A stretch of DNA of 64,000 nt from Poecilobothrus nobilitatus (GCA_947095535.1 OX352772.1:162721162-162785161), one strand, 5' to 3'. Positions 1-10,767 are shown, numbered from the stretch's first letter. Notes: a model not told the origin generated them from the letters alone. Made by a program: numbers and translations.

Positions 1-2
1 TA

Positions 3-806
3 TCTATACCAATTTCCAAAAATGAAAAATGTTTTGTAACTATTTTAGAAAAAATTCCAAATAAAAATGTAAACTTAGAACTAGATACTAATACAAAAAA
101 AATCATTATATGTAAACAAAGTATTTTTAAATTTATTGATAAGAAAAATGTTATGGAAAAAGATCTAATACCTTTTGATGATAATTGTATAAAAAATTTA
201 TTAACTGACAATCACATGAAATGTAATTTCCGAATTAACCTTTCTGCTAGTATAATAAAAATATCGGACACTGTAGTTGTTACAATTAACTTAAACAAAA
301 CAATCCTTTATAATAACTGTGGTCAACCGGATATGATCCACATAAAAGGCAATAATGTTGTAAAATTTACAAATTGTAAAATTTCACTTGATTCATTTCA
401 ACAAGAAAATTATGAGAAGGAATATTACAATAATATCTTGCCATACTTCGAACGTAATATAAGCATTGAAGAAGTGGTTAATGCTATACAATTGACAGAA
501 TTACATGCCTCCAATATTAACAATACAAAAATAATAGAGGAAATTAAATATAACAGTTCTTGGAAGTGGCACGCAAGCGTTTTCGCAAACTCATTTATTG
601 GCATCATTCTTGTATTATCACTGTCTATTGGCTTTTATTGCCTAAAACAATTTAAAGCAAAAAGTTCGAAAATAAATATTGAATTAAAAGAAATTCGCAC
701 GGAGTCGAATCTTAAGGGGGGGGGGGGAGTTATATCATCACACTCTTCTTCACCACAAATCATACAACAAGATTGCTCGCAAATAACGAAATTGCCCTTT
801 CATTAA
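3..806 (+). pseudogene. env: Errantivirus-like envelope glycoprotein, C-terminal half
   Basis: The reading frame is open from the left edge, so the N-terminal part lies outside the window. What is present looks like the ectodomain end, membrane anchor and tail of a gypsy-type insect retrovirus Env: several N-glycosylation sequons (NIS, NNT, NSS), a Cys-containing segment (NCGQPD, FTNCKI) and one strong membrane segment (SFIGIILVLSLSIGFYCL, about residues 145-162 counted from the ATG at 153). The tail runs through a 12-G tract (716-727) and on into the following LTR, as gypsy env genes do. This segment has no internal stop. The family call rests on layout and membrane topology, not on a search. 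gag and pol are not in the window. Confidence 0.6.
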
Positions 807-1405
807 ATTCTAAAATAAAATTTACTTTTTACTTTTCTTTTCAAATTCACTTTTCTTTTTAAATTCAAATTAGCTTATCTTACAATTTTTATTATGTCAC
901 AATCAAATTTATTACGTAATTCTAAATAACCCAATTTTGAAAATAAAAATAACAAATTGTTCAATGCACTTATGCATTCAACAATTTATTTAACAACAAC
1001 AAATTCATGAACTGAAATATGACACATTTTTTGTTTGCGTAGTACAAAATGTTCAATGCACTTATTCTTTGAACATTTTAATTAATAAAGAAGATACAAA
1101 ACAATGACCCGAAATATGATACGGTTTTTTTTGTACATTGCATTTAAGTTATGTTGTAACAATTTCATGCATTTGATATAACAGCAAGCCGATAAAGTAA
1201 TAACCCTTACTAATTGTAATTTATCGATTTGCTGATAAGAAATTTTAGGAATAAGTTTTAGAATAATTTTAAGTTAAATACGACTGTAAGAAAAATAAAT
1301 GATTATTATTAATTTGTGAAGAATAAAGAAAGTACTGAGATTAATTTGGGTTTTTTTAAATTATTAAATTTTAAAGTAAAATTTATAGCACACTTTTGTC
1401 GAATA
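716..1405 (+). mobile_element. Polypurine tract and 3' LTR of the errantivirus-like element
   Basis: A G12 tract (716-727) is followed at once by AGTTAT, matching the AGT start typical of gypsy-type LTRs. The stretch is non-coding, has a candidate polyadenylation signal AATAAA at 1322-1327, and holds two degenerate direct repeats around TTCAATGCACTTAT (near 960 and 1050). The right border is set by the neighbour: capsid-coding sequence resumes in frame at about 1407, so the LTR should end near 1400-1406. The target-site duplication cannot be tested because the 5' LTR is outside the window. Confidence 0.45.
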
Positions 1406-1406
1406 A

Positions 1407-1892
1407 GTAAGTATATTTATAGGGCAAATACCAAAAGCTCTTGTATTTTATATGGTTAATAATGAAAATTTTAATGGTAAAAGATCAAAAAATCCATACC
1501 ATTTCGGTCATCAAAATCTCACACAATTTCAATTGTATGTGAATGGAGTGCCTACACCAAACTCTGCAATTGAAACAAGTTTTACATTGAATAACAATTG
1601 CAATTCTCGTGCATATTTAACATTATTTAGCGGAAGAGGTATACATCATTCTGATAGAGGACATCAAATTTCAAAAGAACTATTTGCAAAAGGTTATACA
1701 ATACTAGCTTTTGATTTATCACCAGACGGCTCTGGAACTGATACATGCCAGAGTTTATTAAACCAGGGAGTTGTAAAGATTGAAGCAAGACTCAGTTCTC
1801 CATTAACTTCAACATTAACATGCATTGTGTTTGCGGAATTCGACGCCAGTATCGAAATTGATAAAAATCGTAACGTCTACGTAAACATATAA
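1407..1892 (+). pseudogene. Polinton major capsid protein, C-terminal fragment
   Basis: This is the second half of a double jelly-roll major capsid protein of the family often annotated as F54H12.2-like. Diagnostic blocks are FIGQIPKALVF, NGKRSKNPY, FDLSPD, QGVVKIEARL, FAEFDASIEIDKNRN and a short tail. Coding starts at about 1407 in frame with the ATG at 1452, so that ATG is internal and not the true start. The N-terminal half is missing, probably because the retrovirus at 3-1405 inserted into the gene. It is clearly homologous to, but strongly diverged from, the minus-strand copy ending at 10771, so the two belong to different Polinton lineages. The stop codon lies inside a TATA box for the next gene. 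Confidence 0.8.
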
Positions 1893-1896
1893 AAGG
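1888..1896 (+). promoter_or_regulatory. TATA box overlapping the capsid stop codon
   Basis: TATAAAAGG lies 32 bp before the ATG at 1929 and contains the capsid stop codon TAA (1890-1892). The divergent minus-strand copy has the same arrangement at 10768-10775. Confidence 0.5.
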
Positions 1897-1928
1897 CAGT
1901 TTAGTGAACCATTTTTAATCACTTGAAA

Positions 1929-2294
1929 ATGATGTGCGCTCTAGTAGATTTATCGTTCTGTACGGACGACAGCAATACAATATTTGTTAAAAACTTTGCT
2001 GTGGTTGGAATAAAAGAAAAATGTAAAACTATTGTAAAATAATTAAAGTATAAATTCCCAACCAGAGACTTAAAAAGAACAGACCTCAAGAATTATTCTT
2101 TTGGACATATGGGCAATGAAAAAACAACTAATCAAATAATAAATTTGCTTGAAAAATTCGATATAGTGTTAACAAATAGAAAACTTAAAGCTGAATTTTT
2201 AACAGCATACATAAGTGGAAATACTCGACTAATTGATATTTCTCATTTGCAAAAGAATGAACACACTTCAGATAACGAAAGTTCTGAAACGTAA
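1929..2294 (+). pseudogene. Small conserved Polinton protein (p109-like, DEDD-exonuclease-like)
   Basis: The start is MMCALVDLSFC and the frame continues in the same phase past one in-frame TAA (2040-2042). The same gene, intact, lies on the minus strand at 10404-10733 (109 residues), also between capsid and protease. Both copies begin with a VD-x-x-F strand, followed by xxFVKxxxxVGIK and an ending like FDIV(I)LTN+K-x-K-x-EFL. I infer relation to the longer proteins at 3415-3963 and 55619-56066, and through them to a degenerate DEDD-type 3'-5' exonuclease fold. A 1-2 nt indel near the 3' end makes the overlap with the protease gene longer than the 4-nt overlap of the intact copy. Confidence 0.6.
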
Positions 2295-2730
2295 TAGTGC
2301 AACACGTAAATTATTTAAAGGAGTTTTTGCGCTTGATCTAATACAACAAAAGATTTCTAAACCAGGTATTTTAGTAATAAACACTGACACTTCTGCTAAA
2401 AAAGGAACACATTGGTTAGCAATTTTCGTGCCAGTTCAAGGTTGTGCAGAATATTTTGATTCATTTGGAAAACCACCATTCCATAATGAGATTGTAAAAT
2501 TTCTACAAAATCAATCAAAATGTTTTGTTTTCAACAATAAGCGTTTACAAAGTGATCTTACATCAGTCTGTGGACAATATTGTTGTGTATATTTATGGAT
2601 GCGATGTAACTGTAAAAGTATGAAAAAATTTATTAATTTATTCAACACAATGTCGTCCGCCGCCGCACCCAAAAACGATAAAAAAATACAATTAATGTTT
2701 CGGAAAATTTTCAAAAAATGTATACGATAA
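2257..2730 (+). CDS. Adenain/Ulp1-like cysteine protease (maturation protease)
   Basis: The start MNTLQITKVLK at 2257 is chosen because the minus-strand homologue begins MNTLEITTVLK. The catalytic layout of the adenovirus-type family C5 protease is complete: His in GTHW, the acidic residue in EYFDSFG, and Cys in SVCGQYCCVY, over about 157 residues. In adenoviruses and Polintons this enzyme cleaves capsid precursors inside new particles. It follows the small p109-like gene with an overlap. No internal stop is visible, so this copy keeps an intact frame although the polymerase downstream is broken. The N-terminal FKGVFALD block is also typical of the family. Confidence 0.8.
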   Translation: MNTLQITKVLKRNSATRKLFKGVFALDLIQQKISKPGILVINTDTSAKKGTHWLAIFVPVQGCAEYFDSFGKPPFHNEIVKFLQNQSKCFVFNNKRLQSDLTSVCGQYCCVYLWMRCNCKSMKKFINLFNTMSSAAAPKNDKKIQLMFRKIFKKCIR

Positions 2731-2733
2731 AAG

Positions 2734-2742
2734 CTATAAATA
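2734..2742 (+). promoter_or_regulatory. TATA box for the gene at 2784
   Basis: CTATAAATA lies 41 bp upstream of the ATG at 2784. A second CTATAAAAC follows near 2755. The spacing matches other Polinton genes in this window. Confidence 0.35.
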
Positions 2743-2783
2743 CAAAACTTTCAAGCTATAAAACTAAACATAGTTTAAAAAAC

Positions 2784-3396
2784 ATGGAGCAACATCAAAT
2801 GCTGAAGTATTTGTCGAAAAACAAATAAACAACGACAACAATAACGATAACGACGAACAACAACAAAAGAATCTTTTATTAAGCTATATTTACTATTTGG
2901 ATAAAAAACAAACAATAAAAATACAAATTGGATTTAATGTTGAAAATTTAGCTGCAACAATAATTTTCAACGTCATCGCAAAGTCATTAGCGAGATGAAT
3001 TATTTGCAGTGGCATGCTTTTTATGTAGATTTTACAACAAACATTCAACCTAAATTAAATTCAAATAAATTTCCACTCAAATTCAATCATACAGAGCAAA
3101 CTAAAAAACTAACATTGGAACTAGATGAGTATACCCGCTTTTGCCTTATGTTGGACTTTATACAAGCAGTGATGTCATATAACAATGGTGCTGAATTAAA
3201 TGTACGGGAATATGTATTCAAGTATTTCGACAGATGTATTGAAAGGAATAAACTGAAATTGGAACAAGAAGATTTTTACATTCCTATGAATTTACATATA
3301 GCTCAGTGCAATTATTCTAGACTATTTTATGAAATACCATTGTTTATGTCTGAAAAAATATATTCTTCAATAATAAATAAAACAAATATTTTTTAA
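2784..3396 (+). pseudogene. Unrecognised Polinton protein, frameshifted
   Basis: I do not recognise this family. Reading starts MEQHQMLKYLSKNK (stop at 2826-2828), shifts to a frame coding an Asn/Asp/Gln-rich linker and then LDKKQTIKIQIGFNVENL up to a TGA beside 2995, and shifts again to the frame starting at 2995 (MNYLQWHAFYVDF), which runs to 3396. Joined, this suggests one protein of roughly 200 residues broken by two single-base indels. The C-terminal part is alpha-helical in character with conserved-looking aromatic and charged residues. It lies between protease and polymerase, a usual place for lineage-specific Polinton genes. Confidence 0.4.
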
Positions 3397-3414
3397 AGCC
3401 AATTATTATTATTA

Positions 3415-3963
3415 TTATCTTTTATTAAATACATGTACAAGTTTATACAATTTTTTAACAGCACATCTTTGCAACAAATTTTTTGTATTATGATGGTGAG
3501 GGCAAATGGTGATGTAATTCCTTAGTTTTTGTAGAGATGGAATTTTGTTATCTAAATTAATAACTTTTACTGAATTTGAAATAAAAGTGTCTAAAAATTG
3601 CTTTTTTTTAGGAACTTTTACATAAACAACATCAAATAATGTTGTTAGATGTTCCTCAAAGACATTTTTAACTTTTAAATACTCTATAAAGCCATCATTC
3701 CAATCCAAGTTATTAATGTTCTTTTCGTTGTACCCATTTTGCCATTTAACATCACTATTTAACTCTTCAAATGAATACGGTGCTTTAAACATAAATAACA
3801 CTGATATTAGAGAACCATCAGCTATCAAAGAAAATTCTTTCAAAAAATATTGTTTGTTATTTCCAATAACAAATTGTAAATCAACTATAGCTTTCCTATT
3901 GCCATTGTTGCTACTGCTGCTACTGCTGCCGCTGTTGTTGTTCCTGTTGTTGCTGCTATTCAT
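3415..3963 (-). CDS. Polinton DEDD-exonuclease-like protein (altered catalytic residues)
   Basis: Intact frame of 182 residues. After a low-complexity Asn/Ser head (about residues 1-24) comes a domain with the order VDLQF, YFLKEFSLI, FMFKAPYSFEEL, LDWNDGFIEYL, KVPKKKQFLDTFI, IPSLQKLRNY, CPHHH and RCAVKKLYKLV. The same order occurs in the proteins at 55619 and 58185, and the first half occurs in p109 (10404-10733). This resembles DEDDh 3'-5' exonucleases (D-x-E...IIEIA..., then FL, then H...A...) with the first E replaced by Q and the last acidic residue missing, so I infer a non-catalytic version. This is fold-level inference only. A similar ORF is common beside Polintons in insect genomes. 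It is transcribed against its neighbours. Confidence 0.55.
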   Translation of the reverse strand: MNSSNNRNNNSGSSSSSSNNGNRKAIVDLQFVIGNNKQYFLKEFSLIADGSLISVLFMFKAPYSFEELNSDVKWQNGYNEKNINNLDWNDGFIEYLKVKNVFEEHLTTLFDVVYVKVPKKKQFLDTFISNSVKVINLDNKIPSLQKLRNYITICPHHHNTKNLLQRCAVKKLYKLVHVFNKR

Positions 3964-4008
3964 TTTGTTCTTTATTATAATAAAAACAAAACTAATAACC
4001 TAGCCTTT

Positions 4009-4016
4009 TATTTATA
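4009..4016 (-). promoter_or_regulatory. TATA box for the minus-strand gene starting at 3963
   Basis: TATAAATA on the minus strand, 45 bp before the ATG at 3963. Confidence 0.35.
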
Positions 4017-4147
4017 ACTTTGATTTCCAGTGGAATCTGAAACCAAATAACTAACTCATTATGCAATTAAGCAATTTTTTGTTTTGTTTTGTTTTTGTTT
4101 CTCTAATTGATATTAAATCTGTAAAAGATTTTTTTTTTTTTTTTTTA

Positions 4148-4545
4148 AGTTGATATTCTAATACGATACAACAATTTTGCCGTATTTGAAAAATATCGTA
4201 TAAATTAAAAAGTTATGAAGCTTGCTGCAGCTGCGCTGTGCCAAAAAACATTTTTTTATAGATTTATTTTATTTTATGATTAGAATAGTAATGCGAGCAC
4301 GCCTTTCTAAACAAGTTAATATGCTAATACGATGCAACATTGTTGCAGTATTTGAAAAATATAATATAAATTAAATAGTTGTCAAGGATGTGACAGTTGA
4401 TGTAGTGTCTCAACAACTTTTTATAGATTTATTTATTTTTATGATTAGAATAGTAAGGTTGCCTTTCAAAAAAAAAAAAAAAAAAAGCATAAAAAAAAAC
4501 ATTAATATGCTAATACGATGCAACATTGTTGCAGAATTAATAAGT
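4148..4545 (+). repeat. Tandem repeat, about 175 bp x 2.3
   Basis: Two degenerate units and a partial third. Each opens with a variant of GCTAATACGATGCAACATTG (near 4153, 4322 and 4509), followed by TATTTGAAAAATAT and TTTATAGATTTATTT...GATTAGAATAGTAA. It sits between the DEDD-like gene (minus) and the polymerase (plus), so it occupies the divergent promoter region. Long A and T runs separate the units. Confidence 0.6.
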
Positions 4546-4703
4546 TACAGTAAGTAAATTCATAGTGAGCTTTTTAAATGTATTTACCCGGTGGTGGTTT
4601 TTAAAAATATATATATGATCTTATGTTAAAATCCATTTTTAGTTAGCAATAATTTTTGTTACGAAATAATAACGTTTTACATAAATAAAACAAACAAAAA
4701 AAA

Positions 4704-7700
4704 ATGAATTCAGCAAATAAAAAAATGAAATTAGAATGTAATGAGTGTAAAAAAATTTTTATAAGATCGGATAATCTAAAAAAACATAAATGTAGAACAC
4801 AATTAAAACATAAATGTGATTTATGTCAAAAAACATTTAGTAGAAAAAGAATTTTATTAGATAATATAAAAAACCACAGAGAAAGTTATGAAAATACAAA
4901 ATTTTGTGAGAAGTGCAAAACAACCATCTCAAATAATTTGTGGAACTACCACATTCGGACAAATAAACATAAGAAAAATGCAGCAGAAGTCATTAAAACT
5001 AATGTTAGGTGTATTAATGAATGCTTTCAAAATAGACTAGAAACATTTATTAGAGATAATGATGATGAAGGCATATTAAAACCATCGCAATTTTTAGAAA
5101 AGGCTCAAACCGATATAATTGAGTTGTTGAGACAATAACTAAAAAAGCACAATGCCATTAAGGTAAATCTTGAACTTTTCGGCGAATATATAAAACCAAC
5201 AGAAAAAGAGTTTGAAAATATATCAATCAAATCTTTTCAAACTCGGATGTTTAGCATTACACAGACAGACGATATTAATGATTTTTTTGAAAATGCTAAA
5301 GAAGTTATTCAACAACAAGCAGAAGACTTCCAAGAAAAGGATAGTGGCTGGGCGTTGATTAGAATTTTACACGTGGAAATAAATATTAATAAATATGAAC
5401 CAATCCGCGTTTCTAGTTATATTAAGTTACCAAAAAACATAGAAGATAAAAAAGCCTGCATTAATATCAACAATAATGATAACTTCTGTTTTAAGTGGAG
5501 TTTGGTATCAGCCTTACAAACTTGTGCTGAACATGCAAAACGAACATCTTCATACAAAATTAGTGACATTTCTCAACCCATAGTCAAGCTTGAGTTTGGC
5601 GATGTTTTACAACTTAATTTTGGTAATATGCAATTTCCAGCTAAATTGTCTGAATTAAATTTATTCGAAGAACTTAATAATGACATAAGCATAAATTTGT
5701 TTGGACTGGAAGTCATTAATAAGAAATATGAGGTTGTAGGGCCATTTTATTTGACAAAATGTGAAAAAAAGTTTCATGTCAATTTACTGCTTTTGGAAAG
5801 GGATGAAAAATTTCATTTTGTTCACATAAACCATTTATCAAGATTGATAAGTCGATCTGTAACAAAGAATACTCATCAAATTTATATTTGTAATATGTGC
5901 TTGCAACATTTTCATACATTACAACAACGTGACTTACACATACTCGAATGCAATAAAGCAGTTACAAAGCTTCCATCTGTTGAAAAAAGTACACTATAGT
6001 TTAAGAATTATCAACAACAATTGAAAACACCTTTTGTTATTTATGCTGATGCTGAGAGTATTTTACAGCCTATTGCAACATGCAATCCTGATCCCATGAT
6101 GTCTTCAACAACAAATATTCATCAACATGTTCCAGTAGCTTTCTCGTACTACATTAAGTGTTCTTTTGATGATAGTCTAAGCTGTTTCAAAGAATTTGTT
6201 GGAGCTAACTGTGCTAAGGAATTTATCCAATCATTGACGGAAACATGCAGTGAATTATATTCAACCTTCTTTATGAGTTCAAAGCCGATGAATCCACTAA
6301 CACTGGATGAGCAGCTGAAACAATTGGTTCAAGAAACGTGTCACATATGTGGTAAGAATTTAGATTTTAATAGTAGAATTAGAGACCATTGTCACTTTAC
6401 TGGTAATTATAGAGGTCCTGCTCATTCTTATTGTAACTTATTGTATAGGCGATCAAATTTTTTCCCAATATTCTTTCACAATTTTTGCGGCTATGATTGT
6501 CATCTTTTATTTAAAGAGCTAAACGAAGTGAATGGACATATTGGTGTCATTCCTTTGAATAAAGAACGTTATATTTCATTATCTAAAAAAATTACCATAG
6601 ATAATAATCATTCATTTTATTTACGTTTTCTTGATAGCTTCAGATTTATGGCTTCTAGCCTTGATTCATTGTGTAAAAATTTAAATGAAAACGATTTGTT
6701 TCATATAAAAAAAGAATATAATAATAATGAAAAATTTATACTTATGACTCGAAAGGGGGTTTTTCCCTATGAGTATTTAAATTCCATTAAACGACTTGAC
6801 GAAACATGTTTACCGTCACAAGACAATTTTACCAATCAAATGACAAACACACCATGTTCCGATGAAGACTACATTCATGCAGTTAATGTATGGAATACGT
6901 TTAAATGTCAAAATTTATGGGACTATCTTAAACTTTACCTTAAAACAGATGTACTTATTTTGACTGATGTTTTTGAAAACTTCCGCAAAATATGCTCCAA
7001 AATCTATTCTTTAGATCCTGCAAATTTTTACACTACACCAGGTTTGTCATGGGCGGCTATGTTAAAATACACTGATATCAAGTTAGAGTTGTTAACTGAT
7101 GTTGATATGTATAATTTTTTTAAAAAAGGGATTCGCGGTGGAATTAGTCAGTGCTCACTTAGACATTCAGTAGCAAATAATAAATTTATGGGGGAATCTT
7201 ATAAAAAAAACGAACCTTCTAAATACATAGTATATGAAGATGCTAACAATTTATATGGGTCGGCAATGATACAATATTTACCACATAAAGATTTTCAGTG
7301 GGTTGATATTCCTGAAAATATCGATGTGCTTTCAGTTGCCGATGATTCGCAAACTGGTTACATTTTAGAAGTGGATTTAGATTACCCTCAACATTTACAT
7401 GATTTGCACAATGATTTTCCTTTTTGTGCTGAAAACAAAGTTCCACCGAAAGGTAAAATTCCTAAACTGTTAGTTGACTTAACAAACAAACGAAAAAATT
7501 TATTAGTACTCTAAATTCACACAAAGCAATTGGTTAAAAAAATATATTGACTTAAATAATGCACACAGGTCAATGGCTAAAAATGTTTTTGAAAAAGATT
7601 ATTTTAAATTAATGAATAATGCTGTTTTCGGTAAAACAATGGAAAATGTAGATAAAAGAAAAAATGTCAAAATAGCTACGTCTTGGGAAAGTCAAGGAAG

Positions 7701-8403
7701 ACATTTAGGTGCTCGAGCGCTAATAGCAAAACCAAATTATCATAGCCACTCTAGATTTACTGAAAACTTAATAGCCATGCAGCTTAATCATACAAATATC
7801 TATTATGACAAACCTATATATTTGGGATTTACGGTACTCGAACAATCTAAAATTCTTATGTATGATTTTCATTATGATTATATTAAACCTAAATATGGTA
7901 GTAAGGCTTTATTAAATTATACAGACACTGACAGTTTTATTTATACTATACAGACAGATGATTTTTATGCTGACATATTTAATGAAATATCAAAATGTTT
8001 TGATACTTCAGATTATCCATCCGACAATTTATTTAATTTTCCTCTAATGAATAAAAAAGTTCTGGGTCTTTTTAAAGATGAATTTAATGGAAAAATTGTT
8101 TCTGAATTTATTGGATTAAAATCTAAAATGTATTTCCTTCAAACATATGAAAATAAAACTATTAAAAAAGCTAAAGGAATAAAGAAATATGTTGTCAATT
8201 CTTTAACATTAGATAATTATAAAAATTGTTTGTTAAAAAATGAAACTTGTTTAAAACAAATGAAAATATTTAGATCCAATTTACATACAATTTATACACA
8301 AAATTTAAATAAAGTAGCTTTAAGTTCATTAGATAATAAAAGATATGTAACTGAAGATAATATAAAAATATATGCTTGGGGGCATTATGCCATTGAGCAA
8401 TAG
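4704..8403 (+). pseudogene. Polinton protein-primed DNA polymerase B, broken
   Basis: One continuous frame runs 4704-7514 with two in-frame stops, TAA 5136-5138 and TAG 5997-5999. A deletion plus frameshift at about 7500-7540 moves coding into another frame through 8403. Domains in order: C2H2-like zinc fingers (CNECKKIF, CDLCQKTF), the N-terminal region, the 3'-5' exonuclease start YADAES (about 6039), the Cys/His region CHICGKN...DHCHFTGNYRGPAH, TPGLSWAAML, palm motif A (EDANNLYGSA, about 7233), FGKTMENV (about 7630) and palm motif C YTDTDS (7918-7935). The deletion removes the segment between NKRKNL and TQSNWLKKY that other Polinton polymerases, and the copy at 61.4 kb, retain (YVLHYRNL...). 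The remaining palm residues are intact. Confidence 0.92.
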
Positions 8404-8529
8404 TTGTAAAAAAACAAAATAAAAAAATCAAATTTTTGTTAGCTTAATATTAATAATAAAAATCACAATTTAAAGATGTTTAAAAAAAAAAAATATTATA
8501 CACACATTAAAAGTGTCATTCAATTTTTT

Positions 8530-9850
8530 AAAAACTTTTTTTTTTAATTTTTCAGATAAATATTAAACCAAAAGCTTTAACTTTAATAATTACTTAAACA
8601 AGACTTTATAAACTTTTCATATCATCACTTTAACCAGCTTAACTTTTAAAATTTGAAAACATAAAAAACTTTTAACTTTTCAGTTAAATATTAATTCATC
8701 TAAATCTAAACTTTAATAATATTAACTTTGAAAACTTTTCTAATCTGTTTAAAATTTTCAACAGCACAATAGCTTAAGCTTAATATTATTAATTTAAAAA
8801 AACTTTTCTTTAATTTTTCAAGTAAATTTTAAACCAAGCTTAAACTTTCCTAATAATAGTTTTGTATTTAAACCCTACTTTAAAAACTTTTCATATTATC
8901 TTTTTAATACTCAGCACTACAGTTTAACTTCTTAAGCTTATTATTGTTTTAAATATAAAAAGTTTTCTATTTAAATTTTTAGGTAAGTAACTATTAAATT
9001 AAGCTTAAACTTAATGATAATAATAATTTTGAATATAAACCAAACTTTTAAAACTTTTTATAACTAATTTCGAATTTTCAACACAATAGTTTTTTATGGT
9101 TAAATTTTTAAAACTTTTTTTCAATTTTTCAGGTTAATATTAAATCAAGTTTAAACTTTGATTATAATAACTTTGTATTTAAACCAAACTAAAAGCTTGA
9201 AAAACTTTTCATAGCTTCCCACATATAAAAATATTTCAGCAATTTTAAATCAAGTTTTAAGTTTCATAACCAAGCGTTTTAGAAGAAGAAGAAGAATTTT
9301 AACATTGATATTAGTTTTGTATATTAACTTTGTATTTAAGTCAAAACTTTAAAATCTTTTCATATCTAATTAAGAATATTCAACACAATAGCTTAAGCTT
9401 ATTTTTTTATTTTATAAAACTTTTTTTAATTTTTCACGTAAATATTAAATCAAGCTTAAACTTTAATAAACTTTTCTTATCTAATTAAGAATATTCCGTT
9501 CAATAACTTAAGCTTATTTTATTTTTTATTTTAATTTACAAAACTTTTTTTTCATTTTTCACAGAAATATTAAATCAAGCTTAAACTTTAATAATATTAA
9601 AAATAAACCAAACTTAAAAAACTTTTCATATCTAATTAGGAATATTCAGCTCAATAGCTTAAATTTATTTTTTATTTTAATTTATAAAACTTTTTTTTCA
9701 ATTTTCACGGAAATATTAAATCAAGTTTAAACTTTGATAATATTAACTTTGTATTTAAACCAAACCAAACTTTAAAAACTTTTCATATTTAATTAAGAAC
9801 AGTAAGCACTATATCTTTAGCTTATTACTGTTTTAATTTAAAATTTAAAC
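8530..9850. repeat. AT-rich degenerate minisatellite, about 110-170 bp units
   Basis: About nine to ten diverged units share the order AAACTTTTCATATCTAATTA, AGAATATTCA(A/G)CACAATAGC, TTAAGCTTATT, ACTTTTTTTTAATTTTTCA, ATATTAAATCAAGCTTAAAC and TTTAATAATATTAA. Clearest copies are near 8730, 9350, 9470, 9610 and 9770. No coding signal is visible. The array separates two convergent Polinton remnants (polymerase ending 8403, protease ending 9915). It may come from subterminal repeats of one of them, but no terminal inverted repeat is visible. Confidence 0.6.
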
Positions 9851-9914
9851 ATAACTGATATTCTAACCGCTAAGCTTAATTTAAAATACTCAAAAGCATA
9901 AAACTTTTTACTTA

Positions 9915-10407
9915 TCACAATTTTATTGCATACATTTCGGAGAACTGTTGAATAAAAGCTCCTCCTGGCGCTGAAACGGCATAATAAAAGCTTTAAAAAA
10001 GCTCCTCCTGGCGCTGAAACGGCATATACATACTACTCATGCTTAAACCAAAACATCTATACCAACCATAAACGCAACAGTATTGTCCACATACATTCGA
10101 AAGGACACTCTGTATCTGCCAATTATTAAAAACTATACTCTGATTTTTTAAATATTTCAAAATTTCCGGTTTATCTGGAATTATCCGGTTTATCTTTATA
10201 CGAATCAAAATATTCTGTGCAACCATGCTTTGGAATATAAAGCTCAAACCAATGTGTTCCTGGATCTTTTATCTTGTCTGAGTTTACAATTAAAACAGTA
10301 GGTGTTTCTATTATTTTTGGAATTTTGTCTAAAGCAAAAACTCCCTTAAAATATTTGTTTGTAAATTTGTTACATTTTAAAACAGTAGTTATTTCTAAAG
10401 TGTTCAT
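9915..10407 (-). pseudogene. Adenain/Ulp1-like cysteine protease, second Polinton
   Basis: Start MNTLEITTVLKCN at 10407 overlaps the p109 stop by ATGA. Family C5 landmarks are KGVFALD, GTHWFELY (His), EYFDSYKD (acidic residue) and SNVCGQYCCVYGWYRC (catalytic Cys). Just after EYFDSYKD a frameshift follows a local duplication of the GGTTTATC(T) type, so coding moves frame near 10190. At the 3' end a 43-bp tandem duplication (9958-10026) shifts the frame again. The original C-terminus, YAVSAPGGAF...YAIKL, ends at 9915. Catalytic motifs survive but the frame does not. Confidence 0.75.
9958..10026. repeat. 43-bp tandem duplication in the protease 3' end
   Basis: The 26-bp core GCTCCTCCTGGCGCTGAAAC+GGCATA begins at 9958 and again at 10001. 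The 43-bp step is not a multiple of three, so it destroys the C-terminal protease frame. Confidence 0.85.
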
Positions 10408-10733
10408 AACTCAAACTGACTCAAATCATACACTTTACTTATTTCATTAACGTAGTTCATTAAAAACTCCTTTTTTATTTTTTCATTTGTTATAATAACA
10501 TCAAATTTTTCTTGCACCTGTCTTAATTCTTTATTAATTTTATCATTATGTACAGTTCTAAAAGAGTAATTTTCAAAATTTATAATTTCTTTTGTTGGGA
10601 ATTTGTAGGTAAACTCTTTTACAAACTTTTCACAAGGTTCTTTAATTCCAACTAAACAAATACCTTTTACAAATAAAGTATTTTTATCGTCACAACAAAA
10701 CTTTACGTCCACAAGTGCACAGGACGATGACAT
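10404..10733 (-). CDS. p109: small conserved Polinton protein before the protease
   Basis: Intact frame of 109 residues, MSSSCALVDVKFCCDD to VYDLSQFEL, ending in an ATGA overlap with the protease start. The homologue at 1929-2294 has the same position. The order VDVKF, LFVKGICLVGIK, FKxP-like KFPTKE, VIITNEKIKKEFLM and VYDLS parallels the first two thirds of the longer DEDD-like proteins at 3415-3963 and 55619-56066. I infer a shortened member of that family that lacks the final H-x-A segment. The catalytic acidic pair of true DEDD enzymes is not preserved (D-x-K here). Position between capsid and protease suggests co-expression with virion genes. Confidence 0.6.
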   Translation of the reverse strand: MSSSCALVDVKFCCDDKNTLFVKGICLVGIKEPCEKFVKEFTYKFPTKEIINFENYSFRTVHNDKINKELRQVQEKFDVIITNEKIKKEFLMNYVNEISKVYDLSQFEL

Positions 10734-10767
10734 CTTGTTGAATATTCAAATACATGTTTCAATATTA

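Noticed and set aside
2233..2256. Earlier start for the protease at 2233
   Set aside because: It would need a non-ATG start, and the second copy begins at the position equivalent to 2257.
3716..4003. Leucine-rich plus-strand frame resembling a membrane protein
   Set aside because: It is the antisense of the Asn/Ser-rich head of the minus-strand gene at 3415-3963.
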